The notes under the pieces: generated by a model
What the model was told of the DNA's origin: nothing
The model's input: only the letters and a program-made list of their open reading frames with translations
Databases searched by the model: none
Assembly (NCBI GenBank): GCA_024734555.1
Contig: JANPWX010019802.1
Span: 1,377,342 to 1,441,341 of the forward strand
Length of the DNA stretch: 64,000 nucleotides
Source: Trochalopteron elliotii
Taxonomy: Eukaryota; Chordata; Aves; Passeriformes; Leiothrichidae
Direction: 5' to 3'
Program-made: the position numbers and the translations under genes
In this document: piece by piece, positions 1 to 14,041 of the stretch
How positions within the stretch are numbered: the stretch's first letter is position 1
Layout of the letters: each line of letters starts with the position of its first letter

Positions 1-3000
1 AAAAATACTGGCAAAACCCAGGCAGTCACTGGATTAGTTAAACATTTGAGGATTTTGTTTTGGACCCAGTTCTGCCTCATTTTGATTCTGGATGCTCATG
101 TCCATATGTGGGCTGACTTTGGAGTGCTTGTGTTTCAGGGATGGATATGTCAGAAAAGAAATTAAGTATTAAAGCCAAATGGGGAAGCTGACTGCTCCAG
201 GTGGGGTAATGTTGCACAGCCCTGTGTAGCTTTCCTCCCCTGCTCTCCCTTGCTTTCCACATTTCTTATTTCACTTTTTTATTTCCCACAGCTATAACTG
301 ACAGAGACAAGTACTGAAGAAGAAATAACCTTTTTTCCTTTTTTTCCACAGCCATAAAAATAGTTTCCTTGAGTTTATTAACAGCACATGCAATGAATGT
401 TCACCATCCTGTCCAAAATAGACAATGACCAGGAAGTACTCATTTTGGCAACACATTTGGGGTTAGAAATGTTACTGTTTTCAAAGTATTTCACCAGAGT
501 CATTAATTAAGTGCTAGAACGGGGAACTTCGACCAAACAAAACTAGGGGAAATTACATTTCTCTTTCCTGACCTATATAAAAAGCATTTGTGCTTAAATC
601 ATATTGAAAGTTTTAAAGCAACTTCTCCCCAGTGGAATATGCAGAAAAGATAAATGTTCTGCAATATGATTGCTGTTCATTATAACTTAGTAGGATTTGG
701 CTGTGTTTTCTCTTCTTTGCAAATATTTAGTGAAAGTGTTTATGGGTTCAGGGTATACGCAAGGATAGTGCAGATAGGGAGTTTCATTTTATGCCAAGAG
801 CATAAACCAGAAAACTTTCTCCTAATGGGTGGGCTTATCCCCACTGAGAACAAAGGCAAATCTATCCCATTCCTATTCAGTCACAATGATTAGCATCATG
901 ATTCACTCAAAAGCATTGTTTGGATATGCAATCAAATTATTGACTTTAAAATAAGTATAAAAATTACCAGGGTAGTACTTTAATATCTAGCAGAACCTGA
1001 AAGAATTGAGTGAACAACATATGAAAGGGCTGAAGTGTGAGAGCATGCCCTGTCTCTAGAACTGACTGCCATTCAGTAATCACAGACAGAGGAAAGATGA
1101 TCTGGCTTCATTTAGTGTGTAAATGGACTATAACTGCCCAAATAAGGGAAAAATCACAGTACCTTGTATCTCAGGGAGAGGTACAACTGCTGTGGCCCTG
1201 CTTGATCTGTGAGCCTGTGCTGACTGTCCCAGCTCTGTGAGAGATCCCTTTACTGGGGAGACCAGCTTCATCTTGCCCCTGCTGCTGACTGTGCAGCTGT
1301 GGGAATACACAGCAGTGATGGTCCCTGGAGCAGTGCTAGGGGAAACAAACACATGTCTGCTTTACTGGGGTCTGGGAAGAAGCCCCTTTAGCAAGACTGA
1401 GTTCTACTGTCCTCTGTAGTGACTGTTGACCACACAGATGTTTATGTTTTAACATCCAAATGCAATGACAATGTATTTGCCTTAAAATACTGCATGTTCC
1501 ACTTCACTTCCAAATCTGCACTGTCTCAGTGACAAAAATGATGAACCTCTTGGTACCATCTCCAATCAGCTCTCAGCCTCCACTCCCTCCACATGCTGCT
1601 GTGGATATGCAAGATGTGTCAGAGTACATTACTTAAAGAATTGTCTAACTCCTCTGCTCATGGTCAGGAAAAGCTGCAGCTGCTGGGAGTGATGGTGGTT
1701 CTTGAACAAATTGGGACCAGGAGCTGCTACTCTATCTATTACTTTCTTCCGTTACCCTTCTTTATTCTACTCCAACAAATTTTTTGTTACTGCTTCCATG
1801 TCGTAGTGGCTGATCTCTGTCAACAGCTGCTTTTCTCATATGAGACAGTTTGTTCTTTCACTCTGTTTTTGCTGATTACTCATCCCTTTATATAGCCTGC
1901 TTCATGAGTCACTTTGCCTACCTACCTGCACCAGCGTGATGTGCTATCCATCCGTCCCTTGTTCAGCAGCAATTACCAATCTTTTATTACCCTTTTTTTC
2001 TCTCCCAAGGACTCCTCCTAATGCCAGCATACTTCATTAGTTTCTAATTTTGCAAAGCACGAATTGTGGCATAGCTTCAGGAGCTGGAAATAGAATAACT
2101 ACGTACCCTCTCCTAGAAGTACGCATATGGATTTGGAAGGGAACTAAAACTGAAGTTGCCAACAAATGCCTTGTAATTCTTTTCCATGAACACTTAATCA
2201 GACAGATTCTATTGTCATGTATATTTGTTAATCTCAAAATTGTCCAAGTAGATGGCAGTTTGTAGTATCAATGGAACAGGATAGTGCTCAAGACAAGAAA
2301 AGCCTACATTCTTCCAATCTTCTCACTGCTGCCCTGGCACAGTGGCAGGAGGACCCAGACATGAAGTCAATTGAGCTTTTACAGATGTCTCCACACTTTC
2401 GTCTGGCCAACCTAATTATGACTTATTTTTTCACATGGCTGTCTGTCAGTGGTACCATGAGAAGGGAAAGTTAAAATGCTGAAAGCTACTGCTGGCATGT
2501 GACAGCAGTTTTATAAATATCTATATAAAAGGTTAGATTTGGTAGTAACCCTGGGACAATGTTAATTTGAAATGAAATTACTAATGGTTGAGATTTGCAT
2601 GTTTTGAACTGAAGATACCTAATATTACCATTATTATTTGCAAGTGGAATGGATATCAAGCAGGTCTGAGACATAGGAATAGGCATGCAGGATTAATGAT
2701 ATGAGTAGCATATCTTGCAGCCCTGAAATGAGGCCCAGTATAATCTCAATTGACCTTTCTGTCCTGTCATGTGAAGGAAATTAAGGAGGTTTATTTGCTT
2801 CTGTCCTTCCTCAAGGTGCTTTTTTTTTTAACAATATTAGATAAAAAAGTCCAAAATTCTCCTCCACTGCCACTGTGATCCCAGCAGGGAAGGGTACACT
2901 CTGTGAAAAGATGATAAAGCCAGTCTTTAACTACTCAATTAATCCCTCTACTCTATCCTCCTACATAAACAGAAGTATGTTTTTAGATCCAGACAGCACA

Positions 3001-6000
3001 ACTGTATTTGCAAATTAAATCAGGCCATCAAATTTTGCCACACACAAGTCACGACTGTTGCAAATTGGAGCTGACTGAAATCTGCCCATCTCAGACGAGG
3101 CAAGTGGACACCCCATACCTGGGGCCCTGAGCAACCTGGTCTCTTTGAGTATCTGTGTGAGTGATCATGGCTCTGGGCTGGGGGCTCCTGAACGTCTGAC
3201 TTGTCTCACCAGCTGTTGGCAGATGAGTTATTTACCTGATCTTTTTAGTCTTGCAAAGCCACAGATAGCACTCCAGGATATATTATTTTTCTGGGATGTT
3301 CTATTATGTTGGAAATGTTGGTTATTAAGGATAAAAACAGCTGGGCTTTTTTAAACATAAAAATTATAAAAAATCAGGTCTTTTTTTGATCCCCTGCCAT
3401 TCAGATTGCATGCAGCTTTTTATTCTCATCTAGATATATTAGTTATTGCCATTGTTTTAGTATTTTTCTTGGTACTATCATTTTTCAGAGATTGCAGCCT
3501 TGTGAAATGCTTTCTAAAAAAACAACTGAAGAAAGGTCATCCAAAATATCCTGTACATTCAATTAAATGGCTTTTTATGTCTTCTCTATTAATATGTACT
3601 TTCCATCCTGAAAAACCATCATATAAATCAGTGCTTCATCCAGCTGAAATAAGCGTGTGCCTTGGGACACAGTTTCCAAGTAGTCCTTCTCTGTACATTC
3701 CAGTCTTGATTTAATCCAGGTTTACCTCAGCTTTGCTTTAGCTGATTGGGAACAGGTTTAAGTTAAAGTGGACAAAGGCACTCTTAAGCAAGAACATTGC
3801 AAAGTATCCCATTATCAAGCCAGAGTGGATGCACAGCCTGAGTCCAGAAGTTTTCTTTGTCAATGTTCATCTTTGACATGTCTTTCACTTTTACTCAGCT
3901 TTTCTCCCTGCTGCTATGTTTGCTTTATGTCAGCTGTCCCATGTCTGTGGTGGAATTAATGTGACTAGGTCCCCAAATTTCAGAGGAAGCTACAACATAG
4001 TAAAAATTTTAGATCTTTTAGTGGCAATGAAACTTGCCAGAGGAGAGTTCTCCATGTCAAGGGTATGCAGGGTGGCATCTTTATCCCTCAGCATCAGCTG
4101 AAGTGGCCAGTGGGGCTTGGGCATTGGGGCTCATCCAGCACTGATCAGAGGACAAAGTCCTGCTGAGATGGGGCTTCCAGCTGTGTTGGCACTCACTTCT
4201 CTCACACCTCAGTGGTGTTTTCTGCACTATGGGACAGTGGCAATGCAGTGAGCCCAGAGCATGTTGGCTGCTTTCCTACCTTTACCTGCTTCAGGCAGTC
4301 CCTTTCCCTGGTGGCAGAGAGGCCCTTCCCACTGGGAAGGAAGTGTGATGTGTCATCTGCTGTTTGCTGAAGGGGGCTGCTTCTCCATTCTGGGCCATCC
4401 CATCTGTAAACAGAAACATCAGATGTAATATTGATCACACAGAAAATGATGCCTTAGTTTCTTAACAGTGAAAAAGCAAAAATGGGGCTTTTTTAAATTT
4501 ACGGAGTTAAATTTCATAGCAGTATGGTAAAACATGAATCTCAGCATCACCATGCCCATGAGAAAATCAGGCTTTAGTGATGGAGATATCAGAAGGCCCT
4601 GGTGGCCTGTGCAGTGGATTTGCTGGATGGGAGACTCTTTGGTACCCTATTGCTTTAGGTACAGGACTAAGTTCTGGCTTTCTTCCTTGTGGGAAATCCA
4701 ATACTGGTAAGAAGAACTGCCCACAAAGTTCACTCAAAATTTTTTTGAGGAAAAAAAAAACTTGCTGGGAATTCTAGGGTTTTTTTGAAAAATAAAGTTG
4801 CTTCTCACTTCTCAACTGCTCATTTTTCTCCATTTTGCTTATGGAAAGATAAAGAACCCTCCAAAGCTGGTGGAAAACTGGCAGTAGTTGGACAATGTCA
4901 AACAAAATTTGCAAAACTAGCAGTAACATAAAACGAGTGCTTTCTGAACTCCATCCCCATTCCCAGTAGATGCTGAATAATCACGTCTTTAACATTATTA
5001 TTATTTTTTTTTTAAGAAGAATTTTCCATTTATTTTGATGGTGCTGCAAAGCTGACAGGGCAGCCTGCTAACCCAGCCCCAGTGCAGGGATGTGTGGCTT
5101 GCAGCTCCCTGCTCCTTTGGGTTAAAAAGGCTGTGAAAACAACTATCAGAAAATTAGCTTAGCTTCCTGCCAGGGTTGGATTTTTGAACTAGCTACACAG
5201 GATCTCCAATTTATTATCAGTCTTCTGTGTTCTTTTGGATATTTCCCAGAGATTATATGTTACAATTAGGTCGAAAATATGCATGGGTAATTTAATAGTC
5301 ACTTGGAAATTGCCAAGTGTCTCAACTGGTCTGTCCAGCACAGCAGTCTGGAGTTAGAGGCCAGTACCTCACCCTTGGAAGGAAGAGGGAGAAATAAATC
5401 GCTAATGGATGGTCAGAAAACAGCCAGCCATCTGGCAAATTTCTGATTAACCCCTGTTACAAAATGCATGGAGGATGCTACAATAAAGTCTTTTTTCTTT
5501 TCCTTTTTTCCCTTTGATTCATATGAAAGAGCTTATTGCACAATATTATTGTGAACATTCTCCTTATTCATGTGTATTTGAATCATATTACATTGTTGAC
5601 ATCAATGGTATGTTCTGGTCATATTTTCTGTAGGCTGATTAATGCTGGGAAATGATTAGGTAGATACTAGTTACATTTAATAGCAAACATTTTTCTCAGA
5701 ATCCAATTGTGTATGTATGGTGCTAAATGCATGTTGGGTCACAGTTTTCAGCAGTCCTCTCTGCATTACATTAGAGTCCACAAAAACAGTCCCTGCTTGG
5801 AAAATTTGCCCACTTAGCTGTACCAGGGAAATGGATCTCTGATGATTTTAGGCATGCCTTTTTGAAGGTCAGAGGACTGTTACTTGCAGAAGCAACAGTT
5901 ACGAAATCTCTCCCTTATTGGCAAAAGTAAAACTGTTTTGCTTTAGGTTACTGTGTTCAGCCTTCTTAGGACAGCTGGTTTTGAGTTTTAAATGGATCTC

Positions 6001-7164
6001 TCAGAAAGCTTCCCCCCCACACACCCTGAAGACAGAAGAGCTATAAGGAGGGGCAGTGGCTTTCTTGGATTTAATTCACGTTTTCATGGTTCATTGCTAT
6101 CATAAATGTTGTTTTCCTTTCTGTAGACTTACAAACTCAGTGCAGTAGGGCTAGGCTTGCAGAGAGAGCTGCATTCAGAGATCTTGAGAACAAGAGCAGG
6201 GCATGCCTGTAAAATGTTGTCTTGAAATGGATAGTGAACCCTGAGATGCTCCAGCAGTCAATGAAAAGTCTGTTGACTGATTTGAAAGCAATCTGACTGA
6301 ACTTTGAAAAGCATGACTCACAGATCATGATGGCCAGTGCATAACAGCCTTTTAATTATTTGAACATTACCCACCAGTTTCAACAAAGCTGGAGAATCTG
6401 GATCACCCTGTTTACTTGGATAATGAAATCCTTCTGCTACCCCTTTCCCTTAGCACCACCAGTGCTTGGGTGAAAATCTACCAACAGAGTGCCTGGCTGG
6501 AAACAAACCTGCACACCTCAGCATTTACTGAGATTTTTGAGTTCTCAGATCCTCCTCCTGCTTTTTCAAAGCTCTTTTTTGACTTGTCCTTACATCAGAG
6601 ACATGACAAACCCAGCATCTTGGTGCTCCAGTTAAAACAAGCTCCTAATGAGTCTTATTTTAAAAATGGAGGCAAACCTAGTGGCTTTCCTTACTGGGTG
6701 AAGAGGGTCTCTCTATGGTGTGGAGAGCCACTGGTGTGTGCTACCAGCTGCTCTTCAGCAAAGGTTTCAAATGGAAAAGGCAGCTGCTTTCTACTTCATG
6801 TCCATGCCAATGACCAGACCATGGCAGTGGGTTTTTTTGCAGGGAAAGGGCCAAGCTGCTGAATACGCCGTCTGCTCAAGCTGAGAACTGGCTTCAGGCA
6901 TGGGGATATGACTGAGAAGCAGGAAGAGAGAGCTTCAGGTCTCCCAGTCTAACCAGCTAACATAAATCTGAGCTGACTGGAAAATCAAGTTTATCAGATT
7001 TTTCAGGCCAAGTTGCCTTCCTGCAGGACAGCTGGCCCTGACCTGAAAAGAACATGTTGCCAATCCTGTCTTAAATGTATCAACTCAAAATTTGGTCTGG
7101 AGCACTCTATATGCATGTCTGCAGTAGTTGCCCACTCTAAAACTGAATCCCTCAATCCTTACCA
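1..7164. other. unique non-coding DNA, no gene recognised
   Basis: No exon, RNA gene or transposon could be recognised here. Open frames are short and lie on both strands. The longest, at 6416-6862 on the plus strand (148 codons), has no domain, no convincing splice context and a composition like its surroundings. AT-rich segments with runs of A or T occur at 4740-4790 and 4990-5015. The stretch 5460-5700 is AT-rich and looks like unique sequence. Ancient transposon remnants too diverged to recognise by eye may be present. Confidence 0.6.
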
Positions 7165-7592
7165 CACAGTCACAGAGTCATGGAATTACACATAGTTTGG
7201 GTTGAAAGGCACCATCAAAGGACAGCTAGTCCAATCCACCTGCAATGGGCAGGGACCTCTTCAATTAGATCATGCTGTCCAGAGACCCATCCAACCTGAC
7301 CTTGAACGTTTCCAGAGATGGGGCATCTACCACCTCTCTGGGCAACCTACTTCAATGTTTCACCACTGTCACTGTAAGAACTTCTTCCTTATATCTAGTC
7401 TTAAACTATTTTCCATTAGTTTAAAACCATTATACCTTTTTCTATTACTACAATCCCTGATAAAATGTTTGTCTCTCTCTTTCTTATAAGTTCCTGTTAA
7501 GTACTGAAAAACCTACGTAAGGTCTCCCTGGAGCCTTCTCTTCTCCAGGCTTAACAACCCCAACTCTCTCAGCTTTTCCTCACAGCAGAAAT
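7165..7592 (-). mobile_element. CR1 LINE, 3' end fragment
   Basis: This reads as the reverse complement of the 3' end of a chicken-repeat-1 non-LTR retrotransposon. On the plus strand it opens with the terminal octamer region (CACAGAGTCATGGAAT), followed by the characteristic 'agtttgggttgaaaggcacc', 'gggatctaccacctctctgggcaacct' type and 'ggagccttctcttctccaggct' blocks of CR1. Only the last part of the reverse-transcriptase frame and the 3' UTR remain, so it is a dead 5'-truncated copy, as is usual for CR1. Many substitutions from the consensus I remember suggest an old insertion. No target-site duplication is expected for CR1 and none was seen. Confidence 0.9.
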
Positions 7593-10500
7593 GTCATAGA
7601 AGTATTTTTCATTCCTTTCACTGAACAATTCAGACAGAGAACTTCAGACAGGACAACTCCTCTGCATTTTTACAGGCATTTTCAGCGGAGTCTTCACCAC
7701 CAAATAGATTGGATTGTCCTCTTAAAGGAGAAGAAAATCCCCCAAAATAACATCATTACAAAAGAAATTTTTCAATGAAACTTTTAATTTCCTTTCTGTG
7801 TAGCCATAGGCCAGAATGAGCTGACATGCATACATATCTACTGTGCTTAAAGACAGATAGCAAAGGCCTTGGAGGTTTTGAAACAGTCATAACCCTGCAT
7901 GAAAAGAAAAACAAAAAACAAAAATCCAAGGAGTGTAAAACTTCTATAACTTCAGTATCAGGGGTTATTATTTTTCCTATCTTCCCATATCTTTCAAACA
8001 CAGAGTTCAGGATTAAAAACATCTTTCACAGATGCAGTTTTCTAATAAATTTTGCATGAAAATGTTTTGACAATATTTGTAGTTTCTAGATAAGCAGATA
8101 CAAAATATATTTTTCCCACTTTTAAGGAAAGCTTGTTAAGTATTTAAATTGCAAGTGGAAAGAGCAATGCACAGAAAACCATTTTAAAATGTAAACTTTA
8201 GATAAACACCTAAACAAAGCATTTCTATGAAGTCAAAGGAATTCAATTACAGGATGTTGAAATTAAACATATACTGCTTAAGACAGAGTTTTCTGAGCCA
8301 AAACAATTAATCCTATCTATAGTTTCCTGAGTGCTTTGCAGTGTATGATTATGTATTTTTACCCTTCCATCAAAATCCCTCCTCCTCTCCTTCTGTTTAA
8401 TGCAAAGAAAATGAAAATTCTTTTTACATTTGAAAAAGTAGTGCAGAGAGAGGGTGGGCAAGAAGTCCCAAATCCCAGGGGGCTGGCAGAAGCCAGAACC
8501 ATCTCCCTGCTAGACCTTTCACTGTGTAAGCCACTGAAGAAGTTTGGCTCTTCACCAGGCTTGTTCCAATCTCCATGAAACCTTTGGGAACACAGTATGG
8601 ATGGTATGCTCTGCATGGTCAGGGCATTCCTAGTTGCAAGCTCGCCCTGCATTTCTGCCTTGTTTCACAGGGGAGACAATAACTGATGCACATGGCTCCT
8701 GGTTCCCTCACCTCCAGCCCCAAAGTTTAGAGGTTAGTAAAGCACAAGGAAACAATTTGTAATTGGTTCTGCCCTTTCCCATTGCTCACAGCAACGGGAT
8801 CAAAGCCTGTGCCCTTGCTGCAGTGAGATCCCCTATGGAAACCTGTGGACTGTTCGTGTAGGGATTTCAGGTAGCTAAGAGCAACCTTCTGCCTTCAAAG
8901 TAAAGAATGTAAATTCCAGGTGACAGTTCAGGAGAGAAAGCTGAGGTTGAAATTCAGGTCTGGAAGCACAGATCATGATTCTAGGGGCTGCAAACAATAT
9001 CATAAAGTGCCACCACACTGTTCAGTCAACACTGACTCATTAAGTATGCCAGAAAAGTCCTGCCCAAAACTCCTGCTTGATTTGGTCCATGTCTTTGAAT
9101 AAAACCTTTAAAGACAATGTATAGCTTTTAAACATGTATGAGATCCCATACAAGAGAAATGTTGTATGCGTGTTGTTTGGAATCCAGTGGTTTAAGTTGC
9201 CAAAAAGGTAAGCCTATGAACTTCTCTTTGCATGTATGTGCTAAAACCAGAAAAATTTCTGAATGCTTATCTTTATCAGTTGTATCTACATATGAATTTA
9301 TATCTGTAATTATATATTTTAAGAACTGTGCTCTATGTTTGAACTAAATGTGACTGTCTTGCACCAAAATAGTCAGACTTTTGGATGTTTGATACAGGCA
9401 TCATTCACTGGGAATGGGATGTGAGCTAGCCTAGTGGAAACCACCTTCATGTAGAGGTATGTTCATGCTCTGAGTAAAACTCCTTGTAGGATCTGAAGCG
9501 GTAACATATTACTTTTAGTCCCCAGAAAAAATGCTATCTAACATAAGTAGAAAAGTTCCAGCAGAAAAGAAATTACATTAGAAGCATCTCTAAATTGTGT
9601 TTCTGACTTCTCTCTGTTCTTAAGAAAGGACTGGGTATAAAAATTAGGCAAGCATAAAGAACAGGGATCTTGTGGAAAATGTGATGCCCTCATCCAAGGA
9701 ATTGGGATGACTGCTGAGCTTTGGCCACAGCATGGGGTGAGTTCTGAGTCATGGTTCTGTGTCCAGGCATTGCACGCTGTCCTGATGCTGCATCTTACCA
9801 TCTCTGCGCCTGACAAGCTCTGTGAAAGATGCTGCTGCCAGGGTGCCTGGCTAGGCAAAGAGAGAAAGGGGAAAGGAACAGCAGGTTTTTTTTGCCTGTA
9901 CTGGAATCCCATTTACCAACCCTGCTTCTGACCGAAGGAGGGTTTACCTCACCTTCCCTCTTCTGTATTTTGGGGAGCAGAAGTGGCTGTGGTATCTGCA
10001 AAAATGTGTGCTGGTCAGTGCCAAGAAATTAGCAGGTTTCAGAGCAGCGTCCTGCTTTTAGGCAGGATTCAAATATGAGAAGACTGTGCCGTGAGTATTT
10101 ACTTAAGGATGTTGTTTGGCAGAAAGGAAAATATGGATGGAAAAGAAAAATTTTGGTTCAAAAATCGCTTCCTGGCGGTAGAAGAGAAGTCAGCAAGCGA
10201 GACGTGGGTGACACATGGAGCAGGGCACAAGGGGCTTTAAAGCTGAGATGAGACATTTACCCTGGATTTGATGGATAAGGACTAGCTCATGGCTTTACAA
10301 AAGTAAGCAGCTTCCCAGGATCTTCACCTGACTGTCACGAGTGCTGAAAGTGGGATGTGTCTTTGTTTGGCAGTGCTGGAGAAAAAGGTGTTGCTGTCCT
10401 CAAAGTGAGGACAGGCAAATGGTGTAGCTCAGTCACACTATGGGTGGCATGGGTAGTTTCTTAGGCTGGTGCAGTGGCTGTTAAGATGTTGAAGTGCTCC

Positions 10501-11906
10501 ATACACATGGGCTGAGCAGTGTCTCCAGGCTGAAGGTGGTCTCAGTTACATGAGACATCAAACAGTACTGGGATCTGCCCTGCATGGTGACCCAAGACAC
10601 ATCAGCAAGAGAGAGGACTTGAGAGGATGAATAAGTGCTCAAATGCCCAGATTAAGCTTTAGATAACTGTTGTTTACCACAGCAGGTACCACAGAGAGGC
10701 TGGCTACGAGTTGTGTTGCAAGGAACTTAATATTGGCAGGGCTCCTAAACCAGGTTTGAGCAAAAGGACAGAGATATAAACTGTCATAAGAGTATTCCCA
10801 AGCCTCAAATAAATTAATTTAGTTGTTTCCTACACCTTTCCACTTCCTTGCTTTTTTTGAGACTCCAAACAGAATTGTCAAAGGATGTTTTTTGTCAAAG
10901 CATTTTCATGAGAGATAAAATCAGAAAAACTACCAAAATTAACTTTGTTAATGTTCTTGGCATGCTATTCCAGGTTGACTTCAAGACCAGAAAGTGATCT
11001 TGATCTTGACACTTTTATACCTTCCTTCCAAACATCTGGACTTTCTGAACTCAGCTCAACTTGATTTTGTCTCCTTTAGTTATATTTCCTGTTATACCAT
11101 TAAAAAAATCCACAGAAATATTTAAAATTCCAGAGCAACAAGCTTATGGAGAAATTTGCCGTGAACAAAATGCATTTGATTAGATGTCATTAAAGAGGAG
11201 GTGTGATGGGGATTGTCTTCTAGTCATGCTGTACCCTCGGAAGGAAAGGGAAATATCTGTGTTGCAAACCCAGTATGTAATTGGAAGTAATGAGATCCTG
11301 CTAAGGCTCAGGCTGTGGCTCCTGGTTCCACTCTGGTTCAAGAAATGTTTACTTGCGGTTTGCAAAGAATTGGCAGAATATGCCTGTGACTCCTTTCTTT
11401 CCATGCCTTCTATTTCTTGCCTGGGGAGAGCAGCTGGAAATCTCTTTATATGTTCATAATAAACTGCAGCTACAGAGGAAGTCCAGCTAGATCAGCAGCC
11501 ACCTCTAGTTATACTCATCAGCACTTCCTATGTCCCTAATGCTGGGCAATTTTATAAGGAAGAGGAGACAGAGGAGTGAAATAGTATGTTGGAATGAGCA
11601 GAGAGAACAAGAAGGATGATCAACAAAGCTGACAATATTATGAACTAGAGAAAAGTAGTGAGTGTGCAGAGAAAGGGGCACAAGAGGGGCTGGGGGCTGC
11701 AATATCGGAAGGTGTTGGAGATGCTGAGTTGCTCTCCCAGGTGGATTTATTGGCAGGCCAAAGCACATGGCTTTTTCTGTGCTATTTCCAGTGCATCCTG
11801 TATAAGAAGGAGGTCCACAACAACTCAAATGTTTCAACAGTGCAGCTATGCAATTTAATAAGTTGTAGTAAAGTGGATGCAGGTGCTTTTTGCACTGCTT
11901 TAGGCT
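7593..11906. other. unique non-coding DNA, no gene recognised
   Basis: No gene, RNA or clear repeat was recognised. The part at 10150-10700 is less AT-rich than its neighbours and keeps a few CpG sites, but has no open frame of note and no motif I can name. A 161-codon minus-strand frame at 11505-11990 runs into the LTR edge at 11907 and has no recognisable protein features, so it is treated as chance. Confidence 0.55.
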
Positions 11907-12698
11907 TGTGTGATAGTTCGAGTGGTCACTAGAATTATTACTCTTTTTCTGCTGTGACATAGGATTAGGAGAAAAGCAAAGCAGGCTCAAACTTAAAAGG
12001 GTATAAAGATAGGTTTAATAGCAAAATTACGAGAGAGAAAAAATTAATAAGAATCAGAATAAAGCTTTTAAAACACTTCCCCTCCCCCACAAATTTCCTT
12101 TCCCTTCTTGTGGACAACGTATAGAGACAAACCTTGGAACTCTAGGTCAGTTTACCACCTATGAAATAGTCTTTCATCAGTTCTTTTAGAGAGAGAAGTC
12201 TCTTTTGGTCTGCCATGGAAACTTCCCCACAAGACAAACAGTCCTCTTATGGGTTTTAATTCTTACAAAAGCAGCCACCCAGAGCAGGGCCAACCTCACT
12301 GGCACCCCATTACCTCTTCCCATGCTGGAAGAAAAGAGAACTTTTCCCAGGCTTCTTCTGATTTTAACCGGTGTGGCCACAGAGGCATATCTAGCTCTTT
12401 AATTGGTTCCACAAGTTGTCAATATTCAAAGCTAATCACTGATTGGTTTTTCCACAGCCTTTCTTCAATCAATGCAAAACCAGCACAGCTTGTGTCAAAG
12501 TATTTTATATGGTCAAAGGAGACAGTCCTATCCACAACGTCAACAGAACACGGCAGGAAAACAACTTCACCCTTTTCTCTATAAAGCAAGGAAAGAAAAG
12601 ACAGAAATTTAGCAGTGATAGGGCAGAGGCCTTGAGCACTTTCCCCAGAAAGCATTACAGTCTTTCTCAAATTTTCAGGGAAATTTTGTGTAAGAACA
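11907..12698 (-). mobile_element. ERVL-type endogenous retrovirus solo LTR
   Basis: The sequence resembles the reverse complement of a long LTR family common in songbird genomes. On the plus strand it starts near TGTGATAGTTCG, passes through 'agcaaagcaggctcaaactt' and a 'cttcccctcccccac' block, and ends near GTAAGAACA. On the minus strand an ATTAAA polyadenylation-like signal lies at 12014-12019. No gag, pol or env-like sequence flanks it, so it is probably a solo LTR left after recombination. I could not find a 5-bp target duplication: the plus-strand right edge is degraded and could be off by tens of bases. The family assignment rests on memory of the consensus. Confidence 0.7.
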
Positions 12699-14041
12699 CG
12701 GAGTAATTTAAAATGCCTTTGGGAATCAGAGGGCAGGTTGTATTGATGTTGTAGACTTAGCCATATTCAGAATATTAACATGCAGAAGAGTATATTGAAA
12801 CAGGTATGATTTCACCTTTGGGATTTTAAATGGTACCCAATTGTAAATACAGATAGCCAGAGTAGGAATTACTGGAAGACCAAAACTGTCAGGCAGAGTG
12901 GTGGAGACACAGAGTATGCAAGTTTAGTGAAGAACAGAAAAATAAAAGAACGTAAATAAGATGCTGCTTGCACCCTGTTAATTACTCATGGTGAGGAATA
13001 CATTTGAAATTACACATTGGAAAATTGTAATGAAGTAGGGAAAAAAAAGATACTTAAATTTTTCCCTGAAATTATCCCTCATTTTAAATACATCGACCCC
13101 ACCTCCATCTAGTGGCTTTTACGTCTTATATTAATTGAGCTCGGACTTGTTAATATAACTTGATTATTTCCTCGTTCTAGAGCTTCCTTTTTTCCTAGTT
13201 GTTGGTGAGATGCAGGCTGGAAAATATGGAGTGGTAATATTTTAAATTCCTCTAATCTGCAAATGCTCATGTCTCTCCCTGTGTGCCTACATGTGTGGGT
13301 GTTTACATCTCCATACATGTATATAAATGTACACGACTACTATTATGGAGCAATTGACCACAGTAAAACGGTGGTATCACTGTCTTGAAAAACAGAGCTG
13401 CAGAATGTTTTTAATGTGAGGTGTGTAATAGATGAGCCATATGGATTTTGAACTGCAGACAGGGAGATGTTTAGATCTACAAAAAGCCTCATTTGTCAGA
13501 TTTTATCTATCTCCTTGGACAGAAAGTTCTTCCGAAAATTCTCTCTAAGATCATCAGGTTACTGTCTAATCCTGAGTTGCCCCATATCCATAAGCATCAA
13601 GGCTGATAGCCATAAATTTCCCCATTGTCCTAACAGCTACATCCAGGCATAAGCTCATGAATTTCATCTCAGTCTTAATTTAGATGTATAGAATCCCAAA
13701 ATATTTTGAAATACCCTGCTTTCCTAAACTCCGCTGGCACCTAATTTTTCAGTGGAAGCTTTTCTATATGCCTCATGTTTTGCTGTCTTTGATTCTCATG
13801 TACCCCAAATTTGGCAAAGCAAAGAAATTTAAATCTGAGCTGATAGCCCAGTCTACTTTAACAAAGAAACAGGTACCTTTGCAAACAGGAGAGCTCAGTC
13901 CAGAAGGTGATCCCAGAGCACACATCAAAAGGATTATAATGCTCATGAAAAAGACAGAACTACTTACTCAAGGGAAAAACAGGCAAGTGATAGAGGGAGG
14001 TGTGCAAAGGCAGGAGGGTATGTGGCTGGCTGCATTCTTTA
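12699..14041. other. unique non-coding DNA, no gene recognised
   Basis: AT-rich single-copy-looking sequence. No exon, RNA gene or element boundary was recognised. The plus-strand frame that begins at 13684 runs into the CR1 at 14042 and has no protein-like features of its own. Confidence 0.6.

Noticed and set aside
6416..6862. 148-codon plus-strand frame
   Set aside because: No domain, no conserved motif, no credible promoter or splice context; it fits chance.
11505..11990. 161-codon minus-strand frame
   Set aside because: It crosses the edge of an LTR at 11907, so it joins unrelated sequences; no protein features.
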